Below, piece after piece: positions 7,991-16,041 of a stretch of 64,000 bases of DNA. The stretch lies in contig NZ_AP025281.1 in assembly GCF_024347195.1 (NCBI RefSeq), forward strand, positions 186,001-250,000, written 5' to 3'. The translations under genes were made by a program, and so were the position numbers. This stretch comes from Aliamphritea hakodatensis (GTDB taxonomy: Bacteria > Pseudomonadota > Gammaproteobacteria > Pseudomonadales > Balneatricaceae). Position 1 is the stretch's first letter. Each line of letters begins with the position of its first letter. The notes under the pieces were generated by a model. That model made no database searches, was not told where the DNA came from, and saw nothing but the letters and a program-made list of their open reading frames with translations.

Positions 7991-9844
7991 TTAAAGCTCG
8001 CCGCTCAGTTTAATGCCTACCATGAAATTAATGCCCGGCGTACCGTAGCCGTAAATTTCTTCATAATCTTCATCAAACAGGTTATTCACCTTAGTGAAGA
8101 TTTCAATATTATCGGAGTAGGCATGGGTAACTGCAAGATTCGCGACTGTGTAGCTGTCCAGCTCAACCGGATCATTGGTGCTGGAGAAACGGGTGTCATT
8201 CTGACGGCCGGTGAACTGTAACCCGCCACTGAGCCGGGTTTTACCGTTTGACAGCAACTGGCTGGCATTCAGGCTGGCGGTGTGTTCAGGATGCCGGATC
8301 AGCTGTTTGCCGCTGGCGTCTTCAGCCTGGCTGTAGGTGTAGCTGGCGCTCAGGCGCAGATCATCGGTGGGGTTCAGGGTGGCTGTCAGTTCCAGACCCT
8401 TAATGCTCGAATCATCTTCCTGATTGATGACGGTGTTACCGCTGTTTTTAATCTGGTTCCGGATATCATTATGGAACAGGGTGGCGTCTGCATAGCCATC
8501 CAGATCGGTAAAGTGATATTCCAGACCCATATCTGTGCTGGTGGTTTCTTCCGGGTCGAGATCAGGGTTGCTGACGAAATTGGAGGCAAAGCCAAACATT
8601 TCAAACAGGGTTGGGTTTTTAATGCCGGTGCCCCGGCTGGTGTGCAGACGCCAGTCATCATTCAGCCAGGCAGCAAAGCTGACCCGGTAGGTATTGGCGT
8701 TGGCAAACCGGTCATTCCAGTCGCGACGGCCTGCCAGGGTAAAGTAATAGGTTTCATCCAGATTCAGACCGTACTCCGCCACCAGACTGTTGGTATCAAT
8801 GCCTTCATGCACATTGGTTGAGCTGCTTTTGTAGTCGAAATCTTCTTCTTCACGCTCGGCCACTAAGGTCAGGCGGTGTTCCGCAGCATCGCTGTGGATA
8901 AAGTAATTGCTCTGATAGTCCAGCTTACGCTTGCGGCCCAGCGCGTTGGAGTTAAAGGCAAAGTTCTTTTCCCGGCTCTTGGTGAAGGCATAGCCGATTT
9001 CCTGTTGCCAGTTACCGTCAGCTGAATCCAGCTTGGCGGAAATACGGCCTGAATTCTGAACCCGCTTCGCGGCGCTGTCGTCATCGACAATAAAACCGGA
9101 AGGGTATTCTGACTTATCGGTTTCCTGGAAAGCGTCCACATGGCGTAACACCAGATTCAGCTCAAGGTTCTCTGTGGCCTGCATGCCGCCTTTAAAGTTA
9201 AGGGTGCTGTTGGAGTAGCCGTCTTTTTCGTTATGACCCCTGTCGCTGTTCGCGGCGGAGATACCTGAACTGTCCAGCAGTGATCCGCTCAGGGCAACAT
9301 TGTATACCTCATCGCCGCCGTTCAGGTTGAAGCTTTGCTGGTTGGTATCGTAGCTGCCGGTGGCAACGGTGACACTGCCATTCAGCGGCCCTTTGCCCTG
9401 TTTGGTGATGATGTTTACCACACCGGCGGCAGCATCGCTGCCCCAGATCGCGCTTTGTGCGCCGCGCAGTACTTCAATCCGTTCAATGTCCAGATTGAGC
9501 AGGTCAGCAAAGTTAAATTCAGACACGGAGCTGTTGTCGTTCACTTCAACACCGTCGATCAGTACCAGCGTCTGGTTTGGCTCTAAACCACGGATGCGCA
9601 GTGAGGTTCTGCCGCCGATACCGCCGGTCTGGCTGACGGTCAGCCCCGGTACTTCACGCAGGGCTTCTTCGACCAGGGTAATCTGATTGTTTTCCAGATG
9701 TTCTGAGTCGATGATGCTGACAGCGGAACCGGTTTCTTCCCGGCTGGCTTCAACCTTGGACGCAGTGATGATGATTTCCTGCGCCTGGGCAGAAACAGTG
9801 GCGCCGGCCAGCAGGCAGGCTAATAAGGAGTGTCGTAATTGCAT
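7991..9844 (-). CDS. btuB: TonB-dependent vitamin B12 receptor
   Basis: The ATG at 9844 is preferred to an upstream one at 9946 because it puts a clean signal peptide first (MQLRHSLLACLLAGATVSAQA). The mature protein starts QEIIITASKV, a TonB box. A plug domain follows (ALREVPGLTVSQTG, IRGLEPNQTLVLIDGVEVND, IEVLRGAQSAIWGSDAAAGVVNIIT), then a 22-strand barrel to residue 617. BtuB-like hallmarks include RIEVLRGAQSAIWGS and the short length. The last residues are GIKLSGEL, lacking the terminal aromatic residue usual for BAM substrates, a small oddity. The cobalamin riboswitch lies about 160 bases upstream, so translation is probably shut down when intracellular B12 is plentiful. It heads the btuBFCD operon. 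Confidence 0.92.
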   Translation of the reverse strand: MQLRHSLLACLLAGATVSAQAQEIIITASKVEASREETGSAVSIIDSEHLENNQITLVEEALREVPGLTVSQTGGIGGRTSLRIRGLEPNQTLVLIDGVEVNDNSSVSEFNFADLLNLDIERIEVLRGAQSAIWGSDAAAGVVNIITKQGKGPLNGSVTVATGSYDTNQQSFNLNGGDEVYNVALSGSLLDSSGISAANSDRGHNEKDGYSNSTLNFKGGMQATENLELNLVLRHVDAFQETDKSEYPSGFIVDDDSAAKRVQNSGRISAKLDSADGNWQQEIGYAFTKSREKNFAFNSNALGRKRKLDYQSNYFIHSDAAEHRLTLVAEREEEDFDYKSSSTNVHEGIDTNSLVAEYGLNLDETYYFTLAGRRDWNDRFANANTYRVSFAAWLNDDWRLHTSRGTGIKNPTLFEMFGFASNFVSNPDLDPEETTSTDMGLEYHFTDLDGYADATLFHNDIRNQIKNSGNTVINQEDDSSIKGLELTATLNPTDDLRLSASYTYSQAEDASGKQLIRHPEHTASLNASQLLSNGKTRLSGGLQFTGRQNDTRFSSTNDPVELDSYTVANLAVTHAYSDNIEIFTKVNNLFDEDYEEIYGYGTPGINFMVGIKLSGEL

Positions 9845-10003
9845 AAAGCACCTGTGTTGTCGTGTAACTGGTGTCCGCGCAGGCGAACCGACGTGACAAC
9901 ACAGGGTGGCGGCACGTTCAGTAACAATAGATTTATGTATTGTCACCGTTACGTTTTCCGCCCAACACAGCGCCCCGCAATGTTAGTAGGTGACGATCGG
10001 AAT

Positions 10004-10200
10004 GGCAGGTCTCCTGGCTTGCAGGTCTGCGTTTATGTTCAGCCTTCCCGGATTTTCCAGTGGCCTGAGTCGAACAAACAGAATTCGCTGCATACAGTTA
10101 CGGGGGTAGCTAGGGGTGAGGTGTCTGTGGTGACAGATGCCTTTTCCTATTCCCATTTTAATCCGTCGGAAAGTGCCGCGGCTGCCGTCTGTGGTGGCCG
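10004..10200 (-). promoter_or_regulatory. cobalamin (adenosylcobalamin-type) riboswitch
   Basis: Read on the minus strand, the order of conserved blocks is right for the class: GGGAA near 10153, then CCCCCGTAACTGTA, then CACTGG, CCGGGAAGGC, and finally the B12 box AAGCCAGGAGACCTGCC at 10020-10004. The element sits in the leader of btuB, about 160 bases before its ATG. I see no strong run of Ts after a hairpin between it and btuB, so control of ribosome access is more likely than transcription termination. The 5' border is approximate. Confidence 0.93.
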
Positions 10201-10462
10201 GAGTGCTTTCCTGAAGAACCATTCTCGCGGGCATATTACAAACTTGTCATCTGAATGCAATGATATGAAACAAATGTGTCGAAAAATAGGTAATGTCTTG
10301 TCTGATAACGACGTTTCGCAGAATAAATGTGCCTTCCTGCAGAGGTGCTTCTGACCCTTGCTGGCGGCATTACTTTCATCGTTCCGCGAAGCCGATTATC
10401 ATCACCCCCTTGCCGCCGGATGGTCTGGCGGACAGAGAATGTAAATAAGTGACGGTAATCTC

Positions 10463-10933
10463 ATGTCGACCAATATTTTTGTTTATGGTGTGCTGCAATA
10501 TGATGAGCTGTTGCAGCAGCTGACCGGTAATACGTTTCAGAAGGTGTCTGCAGAATTACTGAACCATCAGCGCCTGACTCTGCATATGGAAGGCTGGTCG
10601 GATCTGGGAGTGGCGGTGCCGTCACCGGGTAATCAGATACAGGGTTCTGTCCTGTTGGAAGTCGATGATGCGTCGCTGGCGATTCTGGATGATTTTGAAG
10701 AAGCCGACGTGGGACTGTATATGCGTAAGCTGGCGATTATCCGTCTGGAAAACGGGCAGGAAGCGCAGGTATCTGTGTATGCCGGTACACCTAAGTCCCG
10801 CGAGTTTTTGCAGGGCGAATGGGACGAAGAGAAATTCATCAGCCAGCATTATGCCAGCTATAAAGAAGAGATCATTCCTGCGTTCCTGGAAGAGCGGGCG
10901 TTACGTGAAGCGGCGAAGCAAGATGCTGAATAA
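10463..10933 (+). CDS. gamma-glutamylcyclotransferase (AIG2-like) family protein
   Basis: The 156-residue protein starts with IFVYGVLQYDELLQQLTG, the YG-x-L loop of the GGCT fold, and has LDDFEEADVGLYMRK, where the glutamate pair occupies the position of the family's catalytic acid. It also has QGSVLLEV as a core strand and a C-terminal helical extension. Members cleave gamma-glutamyl amines or dipeptides to 5-oxoproline, but many bacterial ones have no proven substrate. It is monocistronic, with a strong terminator 16 bases after the stop, and transcribed away from the B12 operon. It is cytoplasmic. Confidence 0.8.
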   Translation: MSTNIFVYGVLQYDELLQQLTGNTFQKVSAELLNHQRLTLHMEGWSDLGVAVPSPGNQIQGSVLLEVDDASLAILDDFEEADVGLYMRKLAIIRLENGQEAQVSVYAGTPKSREFLQGEWDEEKFISQHYASYKEEIIPAFLEERALREAAKQDAE

Positions 10934-10949
10934 CCGGACTAACTGATAC

Positions 10950-10977
10950 AAAAATGCCGGCTGATGCCGGCATTTTT
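10950..10977. terminator. bidirectional rho-independent terminator
   Basis: AAAAATGCCGGC at 10950-10961, loop TGAT, and GCCGGCATTTTT at 10966-10977 form a perfect 12-bp stem with A and T tracts on opposite sides. It serves the gamma-glutamylcyclotransferase gene from the left and the crc-like gene from the right. Confidence 0.92.
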
Positions 10978-10982
10978 ATGTG

Positions 10983-11750
10983 TCAGATATCGTAATCTAT
11001 GATCACCGGAGCGTGAGCCGAGAATGCCGTATCGCGGAAGATACGGGCAGACTTAACCGTTTTGCGCAGGTTTGCCGTGGTGATCTGATAATCCAGACGG
11101 GCACCTTCATTAAGCTCCCGGGCACGGTTGTATTCCGGCCACCAGGTATACTGGTGATCGGCGTGATTGACCTGCCGGAAGGCATCCACATAGCCCATCT
11201 CATCAAAGATATCTGCCATCCATTCCCGTTCGTGGGGCAGGAAGCCGGATACACTCTGGTTAACGTACCAGTTGCTCAGATCAACAGGCTTGTGAGCAAT
11301 GTGCAGCGGGCCGCAGAAAATAAATTCACGGCGTTTGCGCAGGGTCTTGGTCAGGTGCCCCGCCAGCAGATCCATATACTCTTCTTTTTCCGCCTGAGCT
11401 TCATCATTTTTCAGGCCGGATGGCATGCTCCATGAGGCCACGCTGACTTTATCAAAGTCTGCCTGAATGAAACGGCCATGGAAGTCGCACTGTTCAAATC
11501 CCAGGCCGGTCATAATAGCTTTGGGAATTTCACGGGTGTAAATAGCCACACCGCTGAAGCCGTCTTCGAAGGCGTCAAAGAAATAGGCTTCGTAACCTTC
11601 CGGGTGGAAACGGTCCGCATCCAGCTGATACTCTTTTGCGCGCAGATCCTGCAGACACACAACGTCTGCGTCCTGCTGGACCATCCAGTCGAAAAAACCA
11701 TTATCGGCAGCCTGTTCAATACCTTGGGTATTGAAGGTGATAACGCGCAT
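10983..11750 (-). CDS. crc: Crc-like catabolite repression control protein (degenerate ExoIII fold)
   Basis: The 255-residue protein has the exonuclease III fold pattern: VITFNTQG at the start, VVCLQDLRA, RREFIFCGPLHIAH, RLDYQI and SAHAPVIIDYD at the end. The catalytic set is broken. ExoIII Glu34 is D35; the Asp/Asn pair of GDxN is P148 and H150; and the Asp of SDHAP is A245. N7, D220 and H246 remain. Pseudomonas Crc shows the same losses (CLQD, CGSLYVAH, SQHAP) and sits next to pyrE, as here with divergent pyrE. Crc works with Hfq to block translation of catabolic mRNAs. Automatic annotation would likely call it ExoIII. Crc identity is strong by motif and synteny, and activity in this organism is inferred. 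Confidence 0.85.
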   Translation of the reverse strand: MRVITFNTQGIEQAADNGFFDWMVQQDADVVCLQDLRAKEYQLDADRFHPEGYEAYFFDAFEDGFSGVAIYTREIPKAIMTGLGFEQCDFHGRFIQADFDKVSVASWSMPSGLKNDEAQAEKEEYMDLLAGHLTKTLRKRREFIFCGPLHIAHKPVDLSNWYVNQSVSGFLPHEREWMADIFDEMGYVDAFRQVNHADHQYTWWPEYNRARELNEGARLDYQITTANLRKTVKSARIFRDTAFSAHAPVIIDYDI

Positions 11751-12028
11751 AGAACAAAAATCCTGAAAAAAGTATCAAATGTATGAAAGATTACTATCGA
11801 GCCCGCATTGTATAAGGGATGCGGCGAAAATTGAATTGATTTCATCCCGGCTTTGGTGAATTTTCAGATTCAGTCTGGTGAATAAAATTGCTCTGACCTA
11901 AGTCAGCAGGCATTTTAAACTGCCGTTTAAGGCTCGGGTGGTGGGATTATGCGCGGAATTCCGTGGAGAGACAGACGTTAATCCTGTATGATGCGCGCAA
12001 TTTTTAACCAGTCACCGGGAAAGCCAGC

Positions 12029-12670
12029 ATGCAGGATTATCAGAGAGAATTTATTGAATTTGCCATCGATAAAGAAGTGTTACGTTTTGGTGAGTTTACT
12101 CTTAAGTCGGGCCGTACCAGCCCGTACTTTTTTAATGCTGGCCTGTTTAACAGCGGTGAAGCACTGGCGCGCCTGGGTCGCTGTTATGCGGCAGCCATCC
12201 AGCAATCCGGTATTGAGTACGATGTACTGCTAGGCCCTGCATATAAAGGTATCCCACTGGCAGCAACAACCTGCGTAGCGCTGGCGACGGATTTCGGTCA
12301 GGACGTGCCTTACGTATTCAACCGTAAAGAAGCCAAGAGTCACGGTGAAGGCGGCAATCTGGTGGGTGCACCGCTGGAAGGCCGGGTGCTGATCATTGAT
12401 GATGTTATTACTGCAGGTACCGCTATCCGCGAAGTAATGACCATTATTGAGCAGGCCGGCGCAACACCTGCCGGTACGGTGATTGCCCTGAACCGTCAGG
12501 AAAAGGGTAAAGGTGAGCTGTCTGCAATCCAGGAAGTTGAGCGTGACTACAATATGCCGGTTGCTGCAATTGTATCGCTGGAAAATGTTCTGACGTATCT
12601 GGAAGAGCAGGGTAATAAAGCTCAGCAGGTAGAGGCGATTCGCGCCTACCGTGAAGCCTACGGTATCTGA
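12029..12670 (+). CDS. pyrE: orotate phosphoribosyltransferase
   Basis: The 213-residue protein matches PyrE throughout: FGEFTLKSGRTSPYFFNAGLF near residues 19-39, the LLGPAYKGIPLAA loop, and the PRPP-binding motif VLIIDDVITAGTAIRE near residues 118-133. It transfers phosphoribose from PRPP to orotate to make OMP in pyrimidine synthesis. It is divergent from crc with a 278-base gap that must hold both promoters, and is followed closely by a terminator, so it is transcribed alone. Cytoplasmic enzyme with a complete catalytic set. Confidence 0.97.
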   Translation: MQDYQREFIEFAIDKEVLRFGEFTLKSGRTSPYFFNAGLFNSGEALARLGRCYAAAIQQSGIEYDVLLGPAYKGIPLAATTCVALATDFGQDVPYVFNRKEAKSHGEGGNLVGAPLEGRVLIIDDVITAGTAIREVMTIIEQAGATPAGTVIALNRQEKGKGELSAIQEVERDYNMPVAAIVSLENVLTYLEEQGNKAQQVEAIRAYREAYGI

Positions 12671-12700
12671 GTACTGACTTAGGTTCAGGTTAAAAAAAAA

Positions 12701-12723
12701 CACCGCCATGGCGGTGTTTTTTT
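12701..12723 (+). terminator. rho-independent terminator of pyrE
   Basis: CACCGCC at 12701-12707 and GGCGGTG at 12710-12716 form the stem, preceded by nine As and followed by seven Ts. It lies 30 bases after the pyrE stop. The A tract would let it work for the small minus-strand gene too. Confidence 0.92.
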
Positions 12724-12751
12724 ATGTTCGGCGAAACCGCCGGCTCAGTCA

Positions 12752-12877
12752 TTACCACTGCATGACAGTTGTCAGCGCGATAGGCACCGGCATCGTAATC
12801 CAGGCCAGTGCGGCCAGGTTGATGATGAACCAGATTGGTCCTGAGCTGTCACGGAAGTTTTCGTCATGATCGGCCAT
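12752..12877 (-). CDS. 41-residue single-pass membrane peptide
   Basis: From the ATG at 12877 the product is 41 residues: a charged, polar start (MADHDENFRD), then one hydrophobic helix of about 28 residues with Pro and Trp (GPIWFIINLAALAWITMPVP) and a short tail. AGGGTGAG lies 4 bases before the ATG, a strong ribosome site, and supports this start rather than the longer frame that opens at 13078. The N terminus is acidic and probably outside the bilayer. I do not recognise the family. Transcription would converge on pyrE and share its terminator. It could be a small regulator or a subunit of a membrane complex; nothing here decides. Confidence 0.6.
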   Translation of the reverse strand: MADHDENFRDSSGPIWFIINLAALAWITMPVPIALTTVMQW

Positions 12878-13149
12878 GATCTCACCCTTTAATTGGCAAT
12901 TTTTAAGGACAACGGCGGTGTGTATAAACGGCATAAAGCCGTGGCAATACTGGATTGCACTGTGGACACCCTGTTGCATGCATAGAACAGTGACTGCATG
13001 AAGCCATGCGGTGTACTTTTGCAGACAATTCGTACCGGTGTTAAGGCCGGATTCGCAGGGTCTTAAGTATCTTGTCATGACTTCAGTCGCAGGGGATTCT
13101 ACCAGTTAGCGAAGAGTGGCGGTAGTTAGCGGCTGGAGGAATTACACTT

Positions 13150-16032
13150 GTGTGTGATACTTTCCTTGCAGCACATGTTTTTTTGAGCGTTTTCAGTCAG
13201 GTACTTCTTATGCGTATGCATTTCGCCGTTAAAGTCATTCTTGCCGTTATCCTGTTGATAAGTCTGTTACTGCATTCTGCCGTGTATATCGGCCGGGATC
13301 TGGCGGCTGACTGGCTGCTCGATCAGGGGGCGGAATATGCCGGCATTGAACGCCTGAGAATTGGCTGGCTGAGTGGTGAAGTCCGTCTGGAAGGGGTTGA
13401 TATCCGCACCCCCGGACAACGGGACCTTAAACTGGAATCCCTTTACCTGAAGGTTGATCTGGCCGCACTAACGGAGCAGCGGGTGTGGATTCGCCAGCTG
13501 AAAATAGACGGGCTGTACGGCGACATTACCGAACACCGTGAAGGTGAACATAAAGGCGCGCTGCAGATCGGGCCGGTGCTGATTCCGGCCGCAGCAGAAG
13601 AGCCTGTACCAGAAGAAGACACTGGCAGCTCGGAATGGCAGGTCGGCATCAGCCGGCTGAGCATCAGCCAGCTGGACTGGAAGACCGATTTACCGGCGCA
13701 ACAGCACCATCTGGTGCTTGCAGAAGCTGGGCTGGAAGGCCTGTATTTCTGGGACTCCCGTCATGCCAGTGCGCTGAATCTTGCCGGAAGCCTGAACGGT
13801 TCTGATTTTTCGGTCGGCGGTGATGTTGTTGCCCTGGCTGAGGATAAGTTTGCCAATCTTAAACTGACCCTTGCGCCGCTGGCACTGCAGGCATTTACCT
13901 CTGAGGCAGTGCCGGGGCTGAAAGGCAGTTTAAGTACTGATCTGACGGTGCACCTTAAGCTCAGCGGTGATGATATTAACCTGCAACAAACAGGCTTACT
14001 GAAGCTGGAAGGTTTCAGTTGGCAGAGTGACGGTGTGGATGTGCAGCAACAGGCCGTAAGCTGGCAGGGACAGATTGATGCCGCGGTGGCTGGTGGCGGG
14101 CTTAAAGATGCCCGGCTGGACGGTGCTATAAAGGGTTCACAGACCCAGCTTAAACTGGGAGATGTTCAGCAAGCTGATCTGCAGGCGCTCAGCTGGAAAG
14201 GAAAGATCGATGCCACCATGGAGTCGTTACAACACAATGGTGCGTTACAGCTGGATAAGCTGCGCTGGCAGGATACCGGGCTGGACGTACAGCAACAGCA
14301 ACTCAGCTGGAATGGCGGTCTGACAGTTAAATTACCGGAGCAACAGTTGCAGCGGCTGCAGCTGGACGGAAAAATCGCGGGTTCCGGCACACAGGTGGAA
14401 CAGGGCAGTGCATTGCAACTGGCGTTACAGGCGCTGAACTGGCAGGGCAGTGTCGCCCTTGATAACAGCGTGAAGGCGGCAGACGGCGGGGCCGAAGCCG
14501 CTGCCCGGCAGGATGTATCGGTAACCGGTGAAAGCCTGCAGCTTGACGGTCTGAAGGTGCATAACCGTAAGCTATCCTCTGATCTGCTGACGCTGGCAAA
14601 AGTATCGTTACAGAAACTGACGTTTGCGCAGCAAAGTGGCAGTGGGGATGACGGTATGCGGGTGCAGCTGGGTGAAACCCTTCTGTCTGGCATTGTGGCG
14701 CAGCATAAAAAACCACTGAGTAACATCAGCAGCCTGCAGCTGCGGGAACTGGCTTATGATTCCCGGGGAGATCTGAGTATCAGTAAGGTTACTCTGCGTG
14801 ATAGCCAGAACCATGTGGTGATTGCCAGGGGCGGTAAGCCTGCGGTGATTGACAGCTATCTGGACGCTCTGAGCGGCTTGGGGGGAGAGTCAGGTGAGCC
14901 AGCAGCCGAGGCTGCGGACACGAAAAACAGTAAACAACAGACGTCGGCCGGCCCGGCTATGCGGGTGCGTATCGGCGAAATTGCACTGGCCGGAAAGAAT
15001 CAGGTGCTGTTTACCGACAACAACGCAGATCCTGCGTTTAAAGGCGACATTCTGATTAAGTCAGCCAGCCTGAAGCAACTGGATACCGCCAGTAAAAAGT
15101 TCTCGCCATTTACGGCGGATGTTGAACTGAAACCGTTTACCCGGCTGAAGCTCAGCGGTAAAACCAATCTGGCCGGCGGGGGCGGCGATGCCGACTGGAA
15201 TGCTGTTCTCACGCAGCTGGAATTACCCCGTTTAAGCCCTTACGCGATTGAGAATATTGGTTATTTTATTGAAAACGGCCAGCTGGAACTGACCAGTAAA
15301 GGCACCCTGCGTAATGAGCAGATTGAAGGTGAAAATAATATAGTGATTAACCGGTTGTCGGTTGATCCGGTGAATCAGGATAAGGTGGCAGGTTTTACCA
15401 AACAGCTGTCGATGCCACTGGGCACAGCGATCATGATCCTGCAGGACGATGACGATAATATCGAACTGGATGTACCGATCAGCGGGTCTCTGTCTGACCC
15501 GGATTTCGGGCTGGACAGTGTGGTTAAAATTCTTGCCGGTAAAGGCCTTAAGCAGGCCGCGTTCAGCTTCCTGGCTAAATCCTTACAGCCATACGGTGCA
15601 CTGATCAGTTTGGCGGAGGCTGCTGTTGATGCGGCATCTGATGGTAGCTTTATCAACCTTGAGCCGGTGGCATTTACGCCCGGGTCAGCCCAGCTGAATA
15701 AGACAGCCCGGGATTATCTGGGTAAGGTCGAATCGATGCTGAAAGAACGGAAGGGCATGCGGCTGAATATCTGCGGACAGGCGGTGTCGCAGGATGCTGC
15801 GTTACTGAATGCGCAATTACTGGAAGCGAATGCCCAGCGGGCCGAACCGTTAACGGAAGAACAGCTGGCAGCCGAGCTGAAAACACAGCTGACCGCTCTG
15901 GCGCAGTCACGCAATGACAGTGTTAAACGGGAGCTGAGTAAACAGGTAAGCGGTGAGCGTCTGTTTGTCTGTTTTGCCCTGCCAAAGCTGGATGATCCGA
16001 AAGCACTGCCGGTCGCGACGCTGGGATTATAA
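13150..16032 (+). CDS. DUF748 / AsmA-like envelope protein
   Basis: The 960-residue protein has one N-terminal membrane helix (VILAVILLISLLLHSAVYIG) and a long periplasmic part of repeated beta-strand units, many beginning LQLDGL, LSW or LKLSG, as in AsmA/DUF748 proteins. Near the C terminus is GSAQLNKTARDYLGKVESMLKERKGMRLNICG, the OmpA-like end often seen in DUF748 proteins. Relatives form grooved rods bridging inner and outer membranes and are linked to phospholipid transport. Start choice is uncertain: the GTG at 13150 has GGAGGA 9 bases upstream, while the ATG at 13210 gives a tidier signal anchor but a poor ribosome site. It is transcribed alone and converges on the histidine kinase with a 9-base gap. 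Confidence 0.8.
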   Translation: MCDTFLAAHVFLSVFSQVLLMRMHFAVKVILAVILLISLLLHSAVYIGRDLAADWLLDQGAEYAGIERLRIGWLSGEVRLEGVDIRTPGQRDLKLESLYLKVDLAALTEQRVWIRQLKIDGLYGDITEHREGEHKGALQIGPVLIPAAAEEPVPEEDTGSSEWQVGISRLSISQLDWKTDLPAQQHHLVLAEAGLEGLYFWDSRHASALNLAGSLNGSDFSVGGDVVALAEDKFANLKLTLAPLALQAFTSEAVPGLKGSLSTDLTVHLKLSGDDINLQQTGLLKLEGFSWQSDGVDVQQQAVSWQGQIDAAVAGGGLKDARLDGAIKGSQTQLKLGDVQQADLQALSWKGKIDATMESLQHNGALQLDKLRWQDTGLDVQQQQLSWNGGLTVKLPEQQLQRLQLDGKIAGSGTQVEQGSALQLALQALNWQGSVALDNSVKAADGGAEAAARQDVSVTGESLQLDGLKVHNRKLSSDLLTLAKVSLQKLTFAQQSGSGDDGMRVQLGETLLSGIVAQHKKPLSNISSLQLRELAYDSRGDLSISKVTLRDSQNHVVIARGGKPAVIDSYLDALSGLGGESGEPAAEAADTKNSKQQTSAGPAMRVRIGEIALAGKNQVLFTDNNADPAFKGDILIKSASLKQLDTASKKFSPFTADVELKPFTRLKLSGKTNLAGGGGDADWNAVLTQLELPRLSPYAIENIGYFIENGQLELTSKGTLRNEQIEGENNIVINRLSVDPVNQDKVAGFTKQLSMPLGTAIMILQDDDDNIELDVPISGSLSDPDFGLDSVVKILAGKGLKQAAFSFLAKSLQPYGALISLAEAAVDAASDGSFINLEPVAFTPGSAQLNKTARDYLGKVESMLKERKGMRLNICGQAVSQDAALLNAQLLEANAQRAEPLTEEQLAAELKTQLTALAQSRNDSVKRELSKQVSGERLFVCFALPKLDDPKALPVATLGL

Positions 16033-16041
16033 TCCCGGCGG

